Assembly (NCBI GenBank): GCA_900316955.1
Contig: ONEX01000019.1
Coordinates: forward strand, 1 to 64,000
Reading direction: 5' to 3'
DNA length: 64,000 nt
Source: an uncultured Bacteroidales bacterium
GTDB lineage: Bacteria > Bacteroidota > Bacteroidia > Bacteroidales > UBA932
The notes below the pieces were generated by a model that ran no database searches, was not told where the DNA came from, and saw only the letters and a list, made by a program, of their open reading frames with translations. Below are positions 42,199-51,268 of the stretch, piece after piece (position 1 is the first letter of the stretch; every line of letters starts with the position of its first letter). Both the position numbers and the translations under genes were made by a program.

Positions 42199-43986
42199 TT
42201 AGAACTGGTAGGTGACGCCCATCTGGACGAGGCGGCGGTTGTTCCGCGTTTCCTCGTACCAGTTCTGCTTCTCGACGCCTGAGATGATGCCGTTTCCCTG
42301 CGTCCGATCCAGCAGGTCCCGGCCCTCCAGGAACACCATCCAGGCTTTTCCGAAGCCCTTCTCGACCCGTGCATCCAACCGGAAGTACGGGTCGATGACT
42401 TGATACAGGGTCTGGATCGTGGTGTGATAGTTCCCGTCCACGCTCATCGTCCATTGCCCGGGCAGCCGGAGCAGCACGTTCCCGGCCAGTTCCCAGTAAC
42501 GGTTTTCCTTGTCCTTTTCATCGACGTCCTGGCGCTGATAGAGGTCGTGGTAGAGGCAGGACAGATTCACCGTGAAGACCGTTCCTCTCCAGCCGAGCCC
42601 CAGCCGTTCGACGAAAGTCCGCGTGCGGGCCGCATTGACCCAGGTGAAGATGGTGAATTTCTTGTCGTCGATGATCTCGTTCCGGAAGGTCCGGACCACT
42701 TCGTCTTCCCGGCGGGTGAACGTAGAGGTGAAATCCGCGTAGAACTTCTGGTACACGAATCCGTAGCCGACCTGGGCATTCAGCGTCCGCGTCGGTGCGA
42801 GCTCCGGATTACCCTGGACGAGCTGGTTCGCATAATTCCCCTGCCGCTGGTACCAGCAGATGTTCTGGTAGCCGGGACGCTGGACGTTCCAGGAAGCCGA
42901 CCAGGTGACCGTATGCTTCGGCGCGGGCCGCCAGCGGCCGCCGAGCGCGCCCACGACCACCGGCGGACGGACGGACAGGGCCTGATGCAGCGTGTCGTTG
43001 TCCAGCCGGGTTCCATACAGCTGCAGGCCGGTTTCCAGATAGAGCGAGATGGAATCCCGGTTCCAGTCCACCCGGCCGTACGGTTCCAGCTGCGCGGCGA
43101 TGAAATCGAAATGTTCCTTCACCCGCAGGCTGTCCTGCCAGGTCCCGTTGGCGCGCAGGGTCGCTCCCCCGTAGCGGTCATTGTCCCGGTTGAGCGTCAT
43201 CCGGCTCCCGGCCTCGAACCGCAGGCGGGGCACGCCGAACATCGTGGAATCGCGGTACGTGAAAAAGGCCGTGGAGCGGTCCCGGATGAAGAAGGGCGTC
43301 AGCCGGTAAGCCCGCCGCAAGTCTTCGAAGGTCGCGCCGATCCGCTCCCAGTTCGTCTGCCTCCAGTTCCATTCCCGGTTCCAGTCGAAGCCGCCCAGGA
43401 TTACCTGCTGGCCTGCGAAATTCACATTCCCCCGGAATCCCGACACGGACGTCCGCTGCCGCCCGTCCACGTCCTCGACACTCGTTTCCACCCGGTCCGC
43501 GATGAGCTGGAACTGGCCCATGGTGTTCACCGTGAGGTTGTGGATGTCCACATAGCCGACATACCAGGAGAGGGTGCTGCGGTCGGACGGCCGCCAGCGG
43601 AAGTCGGTCCGGGCCTCGTACCGTTTCTGGCGCGGGTTTGACGCGCGGAGGATCACATCGAGCTGGGAGACGTCATCCCCTTCCTTCGTCGTCTTGTAAA
43701 CCATCTTGATCCGCTCGGTCTCGTTCCGGTCCTGCAGCTGGGAAAGGCGGGTGGAGACGGAAAACTTGCGGGTTTCGTACCGGGTCACGACCTCGGCCGA
43801 CTGGTGGAACCGCTGCAACGTGTCGCCTTCGCCGGATTCCCCATCCGGCATCGACCAGCCATAACCGGCCGTGAGCGAGGCCCGGCCGGACCATTTTCCC
43901 TTGTCGGGAGACGACTGCGCCAGCGCGCTCCATCCTGTCAGGAGGAGCGCCGATACGAACAGCAGCGGGCGGAGGGAACGCATCAT
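42199..43986 (-). CDS. Outer-membrane beta-barrel protein (TonB-receptor-like barrel without plug)
   Basis: The 595-residue protein has a signal peptide (MMRSLRPLLFVSALLLTGWS) and regularly alternating barrel strands, with late stretches like PYFRLDARVEKGFGKAWMVF, EGRDLLDR and a final GVTYQF. This resembles the C-terminal barrel of TonB-dependent receptors (outer membrane protein beta-barrel 3 type). No carboxypeptidase-like or plug domain is present. The ligand is unknown. It diverges from the AMP ligase and converges with pyrB. Confidence 0.85.
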   Translation of the reverse strand: MMRSLRPLLFVSALLLTGWSALAQSSPDKGKWSGRASLTAGYGWSMPDGESGEGDTLQRFHQSAEVVTRYETRKFSVSTRLSQLQDRNETERIKMVYKTTKEGDDVSQLDVILRASNPRQKRYEARTDFRWRPSDRSTLSWYVGYVDIHNLTVNTMGQFQLIADRVETSVEDVDGRQRTSVSGFRGNVNFAGQQVILGGFDWNREWNWRQTNWERIGATFEDLRRAYRLTPFFIRDRSTAFFTYRDSTMFGVPRLRFEAGSRMTLNRDNDRYGGATLRANGTWQDSLRVKEHFDFIAAQLEPYGRVDWNRDSISLYLETGLQLYGTRLDNDTLHQALSVRPPVVVGALGGRWRPAPKHTVTWSASWNVQRPGYQNICWYQRQGNYANQLVQGNPELAPTRTLNAQVGYGFVYQKFYADFTSTFTRREDEVVRTFRNEIIDDKKFTIFTWVNAARTRTFVERLGLGWRGTVFTVNLSCLYHDLYQRQDVDEKDKENRYWELAGNVLLRLPGQWTMSVDGNYHTTIQTLYQVIDPYFRLDARVEKGFGKAWMVFLEGRDLLDRTQGNGIISGVEKQNWYEETRNNRRLVQMGVTYQF

Positions 43987-44119
43987 CAGTGGTTATCTGT
44001 TACAAAGGTATAAAAAATACGGTATCCGTCCCTGGAAAAAGGTATGATTTTTGAGCTTGGGGTTGCGGTATTTCGGCAAAAAATCACGATATTTGTAAAC
44101 TAAATGAACTGAAGAGAAT

Positions 44120-45736
44120 TTGAAACCAGAGTCCGTCAACAAACTCCTCGAAAAGAGTTTCCGCAATAACTGGAGGCGTCCGGCCCTGTCCAACTACAAG
44201 GGCGAGACGCTCCTGTACAGCGACCTTGCCCGCAGCATCGCGAAGATGCATCTGGCCTACCAGCACTACGGGGTCGTTCCCGGCGACAAGGTCGTCATCA
44301 TTTCCCGCAACCAGGCCCACTGGGCGGTCTGTTTCCTGGCCGCCATGACCTACGGGGCCGTTCCCGTCCCGCTTCTCCACGAGTTCAAGCCCGGGAACGT
44401 CCACTACCTGGTGAACCATTCCGACGCGAAGATCTTCTTCGTGGAACGGGCCATCTGGGACGGCCTGAACGCGGAGGACATGCCGGGCCTCACCGCCGTC
44501 ATCCAGATCGAGGACTACGAGGTCCTGCACCTGAAGGAAGGCGCCTCGGAGGCGGCCCGTCCCCAGCTGGAAAAGATGTACAAGAAGGCCTATCCGCGCG
44601 GCATCCGTCCCGAAGACCTGCATTACCACCAGGACGAGCCCGACGAACTGGCCATCCTCAGCTACACCTCCGGCACGTCCGGTTTCTCCAAGGGCGTGAT
44701 GATTCCCTACCGCGCCGTCTGGTCGAACGTGTATTTCATGCACGAGAACCTGCCGATGATCGACAACACCTCCAATGTGGTCGTCATCCTCCCTTCCGCG
44801 CACATGTACGGGATGATGTTCGAGTTCTTCTTCGAGATGGTGATGGGCTGCCACATCCATTTCCTCACGAAGGCCCCTAGCCCGAAGATCCTGGCGGAAG
44901 CCTTCTCCGACATCCGCCCGAACGTCGTCTATGCCGTTCCCCTCATCGTGGAGAAGATCTACAAGACGCTCGTGCGCACCTTGCCGGCGGATGCGGACCT
45001 GTGCAAGGCCCTGAAGGACTTCTTCGGCGGCGACTTCGAGGAAGTGGTCATCGGCGGCGCCGCCCTCAATCCCGAGGTGGAGCGCGCCCTGCGCAAGATC
45101 AAGTTCCCGTTCACGATCGGCTACGGCATGACCGAGTGCGCCCCGATCATCACCTACTCCCGCTGGTTCAAGAGCCGCATGTACTCCTGCGGCACCACGG
45201 CCCCCAACATCGAGATCCGGGTCCAGTCCAAGGCCCCGCATCTGATTCCGGGCGAGGTCCAGGTCCAGGGCGCGAACGTGTTCCTGGGCTACTACAAGAA
45301 CGCCGAGGCGACGGCCGAGGCCTTCACCCAGGACGGCTGGTTCCGCACCGGCGACGTGGGCATCCTGGACAATGACGGATATCTGTACCTGCGCGGGCGC
45401 ACGAAGTGCATGATCCTCGGCGCCAACGGCCAGAACATCTACCCGGAGGAAATCGAGGCCGCCCTGAACAACATCCCTTACGTGGTCCATTCCCTCGTGG
45501 TCGAGGACAACGGCAAGCTGGTGGGCCTGATCTACCCTGACTACAAGCAGGCGAACCTGGACGGTCTCCGCGTCAAGGAACTGGACGAACTCCTCCAGAG
45601 CAACCTGCAGGAAGTGAACCTGCTCTTCCCGAACTACTCCCACATCTCCCACCTGGAACTGATGCCGGAGGACTTCGAGATGACGCCCAAGGGAAGTATC
45701 AAACGCTATCTGTACCAGCGCAACAGGCCCTCCTGA
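44120..45736 (+). CDS. AMP-binding acyl-CoA synthetase-like enzyme
   Basis: The 538-residue adenylate-forming enzyme has the P-loop SYTSGTSGFSKGVM (near 181), GYGMTECAP (near 334), WFRTGDVG (near 410) and RTKCMILGANGQNIYPEEIE. It looks like a long-chain fatty acid-CoA or acyl-ACP ligase acting in lipid metabolism. The start is a TTG at 44120; no in-frame ATG lies nearby, and the ATG at 44104 is followed by a stop. A GATATTTG -7-like element is at 44088-44095. The lytic transglycosylase gene follows after 3 bases. Confidence 0.9.
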   Translation: MKPESVNKLLEKSFRNNWRRPALSNYKGETLLYSDLARSIAKMHLAYQHYGVVPGDKVVIISRNQAHWAVCFLAAMTYGAVPVPLLHEFKPGNVHYLVNHSDAKIFFVERAIWDGLNAEDMPGLTAVIQIEDYEVLHLKEGASEAARPQLEKMYKKAYPRGIRPEDLHYHQDEPDELAILSYTSGTSGFSKGVMIPYRAVWSNVYFMHENLPMIDNTSNVVVILPSAHMYGMMFEFFFEMVMGCHIHFLTKAPSPKILAEAFSDIRPNVVYAVPLIVEKIYKTLVRTLPADADLCKALKDFFGGDFEEVVIGGAALNPEVERALRKIKFPFTIGYGMTECAPIITYSRWFKSRMYSCGTTAPNIEIRVQSKAPHLIPGEVQVQGANVFLGYYKNAEATAEAFTQDGWFRTGDVGILDNDGYLYLRGRTKCMILGANGQNIYPEEIEAALNNIPYVVHSLVVEDNGKLVGLIYPDYKQANLDGLRVKELDELLQSNLQEVNLLFPNYSHISHLELMPEDFEMTPKGSIKRYLYQRNRPS

Positions 45737-45739
45737 CCC

Positions 45740-46609
45740 ATGAGAAGAATCCTGCTCCCCCTCGTCCTGGCGCTTGTCGCCGCACCTCTCCTCCAGGCGC
45801 AGCCCGTCTGGTCCCAGATCCTGCACCCCCAGGCGCCCTCCGTTCCGGAGTATGTCGCCTTCGCCGGCGACACGGTCCGTTTCGACCGCACGGACTTCTA
45901 TGAGCGGATGGACCGGGAGCTCATCTCCTTCACCTACATGCATACCAACACGACGCTGATGCTCAAGCGTTCGCGCCGGTATTTCGCGCAGATCGTCCCG
46001 ATCCTGCGGCAGCAGGGCATCCCCGAGGACCTGAAGTACCTGATGGCCATCGAGAGCAGCCTGGACCCGAAGGCGCTCTCCGTCGCGGGCGCGGCCGGAC
46101 TCTGGCAGTTCACGAAGGCCACGGCCCAGACCTACGGCCTGGAGGTGAACACGGAAGTGGACGAGCGCTACAACATCGAGAAAGAGACCGTCGCGGCCTG
46201 CAAGTTCCTGAAGGACGCCTACCGGAAATACGGCGACTGGATGACCGTCGCGGCCAGCTACAACGCCGGCCAGGGCGGGATTTCCAAGCGCCGGGAGGCC
46301 CAGAAGCAGCAATCGGCCCTGGAACTGTGGCTGCCCGAGGAGACGGCCCGCTACATGTTCCGTCTCCTGGCCGTGAAGATGTTCTTCGAGAATCCCGCGG
46401 CCTTCGGCTTCAACGTGCCCCTGGCCGAGCGCTACCCGTACATCGAACCGAAAGACGTCCTGACCGTGAACTATCCCGTCCCGAGCCTCGTGGACTTCGC
46501 CCTCGAGCACGGGACCACTTACGCGCGGCTGAAGGAGGCCAATCTCTGGCTCCGGGACGACAAGCTGACAAACAAAGGAAACAAGACGTACAAAGTCGTG
46601 ATCCCGTAG
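45740..46609 (+). CDS. Lytic transglycosylase (SLT domain, MltD-like)
   Basis: The 289-residue secreted protein has a signal peptide and an SLT domain: catalytic Glu in LMAIESSLDPKALS (near 104), GAAGLWQFTKATA and AASYNAGQGG. It cuts peptidoglycan glycan strands to form anhydro ends. The end (TYARLKEANLWLRDDKL) looks like the start of a LysM-type element, but full LysM repeats are lacking. It is coupled to the acyl-CoA ligase gene. Confidence 0.92.
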   Translation: MRRILLPLVLALVAAPLLQAQPVWSQILHPQAPSVPEYVAFAGDTVRFDRTDFYERMDRELISFTYMHTNTTLMLKRSRRYFAQIVPILRQQGIPEDLKYLMAIESSLDPKALSVAGAAGLWQFTKATAQTYGLEVNTEVDERYNIEKETVAACKFLKDAYRKYGDWMTVAASYNAGQGGISKRREAQKQQSALELWLPEETARYMFRLLAVKMFFENPAAFGFNVPLAERYPYIEPKDVLTVNYPVPSLVDFALEHGTTYARLKEANLWLRDDKLTNKGNKTYKVVIP

Positions 46610-46623
46610 GGACTGCGACTTTT

Positions 46624-46971
46624 TTATTTGAGCACCAGCTCCTGGATGAAGCCGACCGTCCGGTTGTCGGCCGTGAAGAGCTTGTCCCCCGAAAGCGTGG
46701 CGTTCATCTTCCGGAGGAGTTCCGCTTTCTGGAAGGAAAGCTGGTTGCGGATGACGGAGGAATTGAGGGTAACGTACAGGGTGCCGCCGCGGAAATAGCG
46801 TTTCAGCGTGAAGGGACCGGCGCCGGAGCATTCGTCCCAGGCGGCGAAAATCCGCTGCGTATTGAGCCCGGAGGCTATTTTCGCGGACTTGATGTACTCC
46901 TCGATCACCTCCTCCATCGTGAGCGCCTCTTTCCGGCGGATGAAGTAGTTGCGTTTCTTGTACTCGGCCAT
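46624..46971 (-). CDS. DUF721 (DciA-like) protein
   Basis: The 115-residue protein fits DUF721: short N-terminal helix, a central KH-like fold with GGTLYVTLNSSVIRNQLSF and a helical end. DUF721 includes DciA, which loads the replicative helicase in bacteria without DnaC. Its start overlaps the recF stop by one base (TAATG), a common pairing in Bacteroidetes that supports a replication or repair role. Confidence 0.85.
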   Translation of the reverse strand: MAEYKKRNYFIRRKEALTMEEVIEEYIKSAKIASGLNTQRIFAAWDECSGAGPFTLKRYFRGGTLYVTLNSSVIRNQLSFQKAELLRKMNATLSGDKLFTADNRTVGFIQELVLK

Positions 46972-48068
46972 TATTCCACCTTCGTGAAGACGCCCGCCGC
47001 CGTATCGAAATAGGCGCGGTCGTCGGTGATGCGGTCCACGATGCCGGACAGGCGGACCTTGTTGCAGTCAGTGATGAAGATCTGGCCGAAACCGCTGCCG
47101 GCGACCATCCCGATGAGGTTGCCGATGCGGTTCATGTCCAGCTTGTCGAACACGTCGTCCAGCAGCAGGACGGGCGCGTAGCCATAGCCGTCGCGCATGA
47201 TCTCATACTGGGCGAACTTGAGCGAGACGAGGAAGGACTTCTGCTGGCCCTGGGACCCGCAGCGGCGGATCGGATGGCCGTCCAGGGTGAAGAGGAAATC
47301 GTCGCGCTGGATGCCGGAGCCGGTGAAGCGGAGGACCTGGTCGCGGTCGCGGCTTGCCTTGAGGAGTTCCTCGAGCGGCGCCTTCGCGAGGTCCGACCGG
47401 TATTCGACGGAAACTTCCTCGCTGCCACCGGAAATGAGCTTGTAATAGGATTGGATGACGGGCCGGAGGTCTTCCGCGAAGCGTTTCCGGGCTTCGTAGG
47501 CCGGCTGCGCGGCGGCGGCCATGCGGGCGTCGAACACGTCCATCAGTTCCCAGTCCACGTTGCCGTCCTTGAGCATCCTGTTGCGCTGCGCGAGGAGGCG
47601 GTTATAGGTCTGGACGGCGGCGAGGTAGCCGCGGTCCATCTGGGAGAGGACGCCGTTCACGAAGCGGCGGCGCTCCTCGCCCGATTCGCTCACGAGGGCG
47701 ATGTCGCCGGGCGAGACCATCACGACCGGAAGGACGCCGATGTGCTCGGAGATGCGGGTGCAGGGCTTTTCGTCCCGGACGAGCTTCTTCTCCCCCTCCG
47801 CCACACGGATGGAGAAACGCGATTCCAGCCCGTTGTCCATGAGGTAAGTACCGCCGATGGTGAATCCTTCCGTGCCGAAACGCCAGTTGTAGCGGTCCGG
47901 GGCCGGGAAAGCGCTCTTGGTCATGGACAGGTAATAGATCGCGTCCAGCAGGTTCGTCTTTCCCTCGCCGTTGTTCCCGCTGATGCAGTTCACATTCGGC
48001 GAGAACGACAGCTCCTGGAAGGCGATGTTCCGGAAATCCTGGACGACGATTTTCTTGAGCGTGGGCAT
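46971..48068 (-). CDS. recF: DNA replication and repair protein RecF
   Basis: The 365-residue SMC-like ATPase has Walker A GNNGEGKTNLLDA (31-43), RRRFVNGVLSQMD, the ABC signature GSQGQQKSFLVSLKFAQ and Walker B PVLLLDDVFDKLD. It helps load RecA at gapped DNA. A perfect TATATTTG (48096-48089) lies 20 bases upstream. The gene diverges from the TPR gene and is cotranscribed with DUF721. Confidence 0.96.
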   Translation of the reverse strand: MPTLKKIVVQDFRNIAFQELSFSPNVNCISGNNGEGKTNLLDAIYYLSMTKSAFPAPDRYNWRFGTEGFTIGGTYLMDNGLESRFSIRVAEGEKKLVRDEKPCTRISEHIGVLPVVMVSPGDIALVSESGEERRRFVNGVLSQMDRGYLAAVQTYNRLLAQRNRMLKDGNVDWELMDVFDARMAAAAQPAYEARKRFAEDLRPVIQSYYKLISGGSEEVSVEYRSDLAKAPLEELLKASRDRDQVLRFTGSGIQRDDFLFTLDGHPIRRCGSQGQQKSFLVSLKFAQYEIMRDGYGYAPVLLLDDVFDKLDMNRIGNLIGMVAGSGFGQIFITDCNKVRLSGIVDRITDDRAYFDTAAGVFTKVE

Positions 48069-48085
48069 GGCAATGCGTTCTTAGA

Positions 48086-48116
48086 TTGCAAATATAACAT
48101 TTTTTTACTATTTTTG
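48086..48116 (+). promoter_or_regulatory. Interlocked divergent promoters of recF and the TPR gene
   Basis: On the plus strand TTG (48086-48088), 20 bases, TATTTTTG (48109-48116) serves the TPR gene. On the minus strand TATATTTG occupies 48096-48089, so the recF -7 box abuts the -33 box of the opposite promoter. Occupancy of one would hinder the other. Confidence 0.6.
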
Positions 48117-48173
48117 CAGGCTGAATGCGCCCATAGGGGGCAGTTGCATTGATTTAATAACAAACGAAAAGAT

Positions 48174-48845
48174 ATGGCAAACAAACCGAACGACCAGGAA
48201 CTCCGTCAGCAGAATGTCGCTGAGGCCGTTTCCAAGACCGAGCTGTTCTTCCAGAAGAACGCCAAACTCATCTATGGCTGCGTGGCAGCCGTCCTCCTCA
48301 TCGCCCTGGCGATCCTCGCCTACAACCGCTTCATCTACCAGCCCAAGAAGGCGGAGGCCCAGAAAGAAATGTTCAAGGCCGAGCAGAAGTTCGCCGCCGG
48401 CGACTTCGAACTTGCGCTGAACGGTGACGACAACAACATGGGCTTCGAAGAGATCATCAGCACCTACGGCAAGAAGGCCGGCGAGGCCGTGTACCTCTAT
48501 GCCGGCGGCAGCGCCCTCCAGCTGGGCGACTTCGAGAAGGCCATCAAGTATTTCAAGAAGTACGCCGGTGAGGACAAGATCCTCCTTTCCCGCGCCGAGG
48601 CCGGCATCGGTGACGCCTATGTGGGTCTCGAGGACTACAAGAACGCCCTCGCCGCCTACGAGAAGGCCGCCGCCACCGCCGACAACCTCTTCGCCGCCGG
48701 TTACCTCCTGAAGGCCGGCCAGGTCGCCGAGGAACTCGGGGACAAGGACAAGGCCCTCTCCCTCTACAAGAAGATCAAGGACCAGTACCCGCAGGCCGTC
48801 GAGGCTTCCGATATCGACAAGTACATCACCCGCATCGAGTTCTAG
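48174..48845 (+). CDS. Membrane-anchored tetratricopeptide-repeat protein
   Basis: The 223-residue protein has one transmembrane helix at about 33-53 (LIYGCVAAVLLIALAILAYN) and TPR repeats after it (GDFEKAIKYFKKYA, EDYKNALAAYEKAA, GDKDKALSLYKKIK). The domains after the helix resemble YfgM-like ancillary SecYEG proteins, but exact function is unknown. yebC starts 2 bases after its stop. Confidence 0.88.
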   Translation: MANKPNDQELRQQNVAEAVSKTELFFQKNAKLIYGCVAAVLLIALAILAYNRFIYQPKKAEAQKEMFKAEQKFAAGDFELALNGDDNNMGFEEIISTYGKKAGEAVYLYAGGSALQLGDFEKAIKYFKKYAGEDKILLSRAEAGIGDAYVGLEDYKNALAAYEKAAATADNLFAAGYLLKAGQVAEELGDKDKALSLYKKIKDQYPQAVEASDIDKYITRIEF

Positions 48846-48847
48846 CC

Positions 48848-49606
48848 ATGGGAAGAGCGTTTGAATTCCGCAAGGAGCGCAAGTTGAAGCGCTGGGGCCA
48901 CATGGCCAAGACCTTCACCAAGCTGGGCAAGGAAATCACCATCGCCGTCAAGCAGGGCGGCGCCGAAGTGACCGGCAACCCCCGCCTCCGCGCCCTCATC
49001 GCCGAGGCGAAGTCCGAGCAGATGCCCAAGGAGAACATCGAGCGCGCCATCAAGAAAGCCACCGAGGCCAAGTCCGGCGACTTCAAGGAGATCGTCTACG
49101 AAGGCTTCGGCCCGTTCGGCATCGCCTACCTCGTGGAGGCCGCGACCGACAACAACACCCGTACCGTCGCGAACGTCCGCAGCTACTTCACCAAGTGCGG
49201 CGGCTCCCTCCAGACCAGCGGCAGCGTGGCCTTCATGTTCGACCACAAGTGCGTCTTCCGCATCAAGGAGGATCCTGCGAAGCCCATCGACCTGGACGAG
49301 CTCGAGCTCGAACTGATCGACTTCGGCGCCGACGAGGTCTTCCGCCAGGAAATCGAGGACGAAGACGAGAACGTGACCAGCGAGATCGTCATCTACGGTG
49401 ACTACACCTCCTACGGCCAGATCCAGAAGTACATCGAGGAGAACGGCTACGAGCTCGCTTCCGGCGGCTTCGAGCAGATCCCGAACGTGGAGCTCAAGGA
49501 CGTCACCGACGACCAGCGCGCCACCCTGGACAAGCTCACCGGCCTCCTGGAGGACGACGAGGACGTCACCAACGTGTACACCACGATGAAGCCTGCGGAG
49601 GAGTAA
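48848..49606 (+). CDS. yebC: YebC/PmpR family protein
   Basis: The 252-residue protein has the family start (MGRAFEFRKERKLKRWGHMA) and the conserved VYEGFGPFGIAYLVEAATDN stretch. Recent work places YebC proteins as translation factors for proline-rich or stalling sequences; older work calls them regulators. The acidic C-terminal part is usual for Bacteroidetes. It is followed by a terminator at 49627-49660. Confidence 0.94.
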   Translation: MGRAFEFRKERKLKRWGHMAKTFTKLGKEITIAVKQGGAEVTGNPRLRALIAEAKSEQMPKENIERAIKKATEAKSGDFKEIVYEGFGPFGIAYLVEAATDNNTRTVANVRSYFTKCGGSLQTSGSVAFMFDHKCVFRIKEDPAKPIDLDELELELIDFGADEVFRQEIEDEDENVTSEIVIYGDYTSYGQIQKYIEENGYELASGGFEQIPNVELKDVTDDQRATLDKLTGLLEDDEDVTNVYTTMKPAEE

Positions 49607-49626
49607 TTCCGCACGTGGAAAAATTG

Positions 49627-49660
49627 TCGCCGGAGCCCCGAAAGCCCGGCGATTTTTTTT
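49627..49660 (+). terminator. Intrinsic terminator after yebC
   Basis: TCGCCGG (49627-49633) pairs with CCGGCGA (49646-49652), followed by eight T. The T-run with the next G also supplies the -33 box of the mmd promoter. Confidence 0.88.
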
Positions 49661-49689
49661 GTCCATTTTCATAAGAATCACTATCTTTG
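49658..49689 (+). promoter_or_regulatory. Promoter of the methylmalonyl-CoA decarboxylase operon
   Basis: TTTG (49658-49661), 20 bases, TATCTTTG (49682-49689): perfect consensus, 22 bases before mmdA. Confidence 0.75.
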
Positions 49690-49711
49690 TGTGATTTTTA
49701 ACCATTCTACC

Positions 49712-51268
49712 ATGAGCATTCAGACAGACAACATCCAGAAGCTGGTCGAGCGGCGGGCGAAGGCCCGGCTCGGCGGCGGGGAGAAACGCATCGAGGCCCA
49801 GCACGCCAAGGGCAAGCTGACGGCCCGCGAGCGGATTGCGCTCCTTCTCGACGAAGGCAGCTTCGAGGAGTATGATATGTTCGTCCAGCATCGCTGCACG
49901 AATTTCGGCATGGACCAGCAGCACTACGACGGCGACGGCGTGGTGACCGGTTGCGGCACCGTCGACGGCCGCCTGGTGTACGTGTTCGCCCAGGACTTCA
50001 CGGTCGCCGGGGGATCCCTCTCCAAGACCATGTCCGAGAAGATCTGCAAGGTGATGGACATGGCGGTCCGCGCCGGCGCGCCGGTCATCGGCCTGAATGA
50101 CTCCGGCGGCGCCCGCATCCAGGAAGGCATCGACGCCCTCGCCGGCTTCGGCGAGATCTTCGAGCGCAACATCCTCGCTTCGGGCGTGGTGCCGCAGATC
50201 AGCGGCATCTTCGGTCCCTGCGCCGGCGGTGCGGTGTACTCCCCCGCCCTCACGGACTTCACCCTGATGGTCAAGAACACGTCCTATATGTACCTGACCG
50301 GCCCGGCCGTCGTCAAGAGCGTCACCGGCGAGGACGTGGACCACGAGTCCCTGGGCGGCGCCTCCGTCCACGCCTCCAAGAGCGGCGTGGCGCATTTCGC
50401 CGCCGCCAGCGAGGAAGAAGGCATCGCCACCATCAAGGAGCTCCTCTCCTTCCTGCCCCAGAACAACCGGGAGGAAGCCCCCGCGGTCGCCACGAACGAC
50501 CCGGTGAGCCGCACGGACGACGCCCTGAACGACATCATCCCCGACAGCCCGAACAAGGCCTACGATATGTACGGGGTCATCCGCAGCATCGTGGACGACA
50601 ACCGCTTCTTCGAGGTCCACAAGGATTTCGCCAAGAACATCATCGTGGGCTTCGCGCATATGAACGGCCGCAGCGTGGGCATCGTCGCGAACCAGCCTGA
50701 CGTGCTGGCCGGCGTGCTGGACATCAACGCCTCCCGCAAGGCCGCCCGTTTCGTCCGCTTCTGCGACGCCTTCAACATCCCGCTGGTCACCCTGGTGGAC
50801 GTCCCGGGCTTCCTGCCCGGCACGCAGCAGGAGTACGGCGCCATCATCACCAACGGCGCGAAGCTCCTCTACGCCTACGGCGAGGCCACCGTCCCGAAGG
50901 TGACGGTCACCCTCCGCAAGGGCTACGGCGGCGCGCACATCGTGATGAGCTGCAAGCAGCTCCGTGGCGACGTGAACTACGCCTGGCCTTCCGCCAGCAT
51001 CGCGGTCATGGGCGCCGACGGCGCCGTGAACGTCCTCTACGCGAAGGACATGAAGGACGATCCCGAGAACGCGCAGAAGATCTTCGACGAGAAGAAGAAA
51101 GAATACGAGGAACTCTTCTCCAACCCGTACCAGGCTGCGCAGAAGGGCTATGTCGACGATATCATCGAGCCGCGCAACACCCGCTTCCGCGTGATCCGCG
51201 CCCTGGAGCAGCTCGCGAACAAGCAGCAGGAACTCCCTGCCAAGAAACACGACAACCTTCCGTTATGA
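49712..51268 (+). CDS. mmdA: Methylmalonyl-CoA decarboxylase alpha subunit (carboxyltransferase)
   Basis: The 518-residue protein has both acyl-CoA carboxyltransferase lobes: [37 protein letters not shown], then [18 protein letters not shown] and [16 protein letters not shown]. It moves the carboxyl group of methylmalonyl-CoA to biotin on MmdC. With the downstream genes it forms a sodium-pumping decarboxylase in the succinate-to-propionate route. An upstream in-frame start exists, but the ATG at 49712 fits the family. It overlaps the next gene by 4 bases. Confidence 0.93.
   Translation: MSIQTDNIQKLVERRAKARLGGGEKRIEAQHAKGKLTARERIALLLDEGSFEEYDMFVQHRCTNFGMDQQHYDGDGVVTGCGTVDGRLVYVFAQDFTVAGGSLSKTMSEKICKVMDMAVRAGAPVIGLNDSGGARIQEGIDALAGFGEIFERNILASGVVPQISGIFGPCAGGAVYSPALTDFTLMVKNTSYMYLTGPAVVKSVTGEDVDHESLGGASVHASKSGVAHFAAASEEEGIATIKELLSFLPQNNREEAPAVATNDPVSRTDDALNDIIPDSPNKAYDMYGVIRSIVDDNRFFEVHKDFAKNIIVGFAHMNGRSVGIVANQPDVLAGVLDINASRKAARFVRFCDAFNIPLVTLVDVPGFLPGTQQEYGAIITNGAKLLYAYGEATVPKVTVTLRKGYGGAHIVMSCKQLRGDVNYAWPSASIAVMGADGAVNVLYAKDMKDDPENAQKIFDEKKKEYEELFSNPYQAAQKGYVDDIIEPRNTRFRVIRALEQLANKQQELPAKKHDNLPL

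Noticed and set aside
42199-43986. TonB-dependent receptor (SusC)
   Set aside because: At 595 residues there is no plug domain or TonB box and no SusD partner; only the barrel part resembles such receptors.
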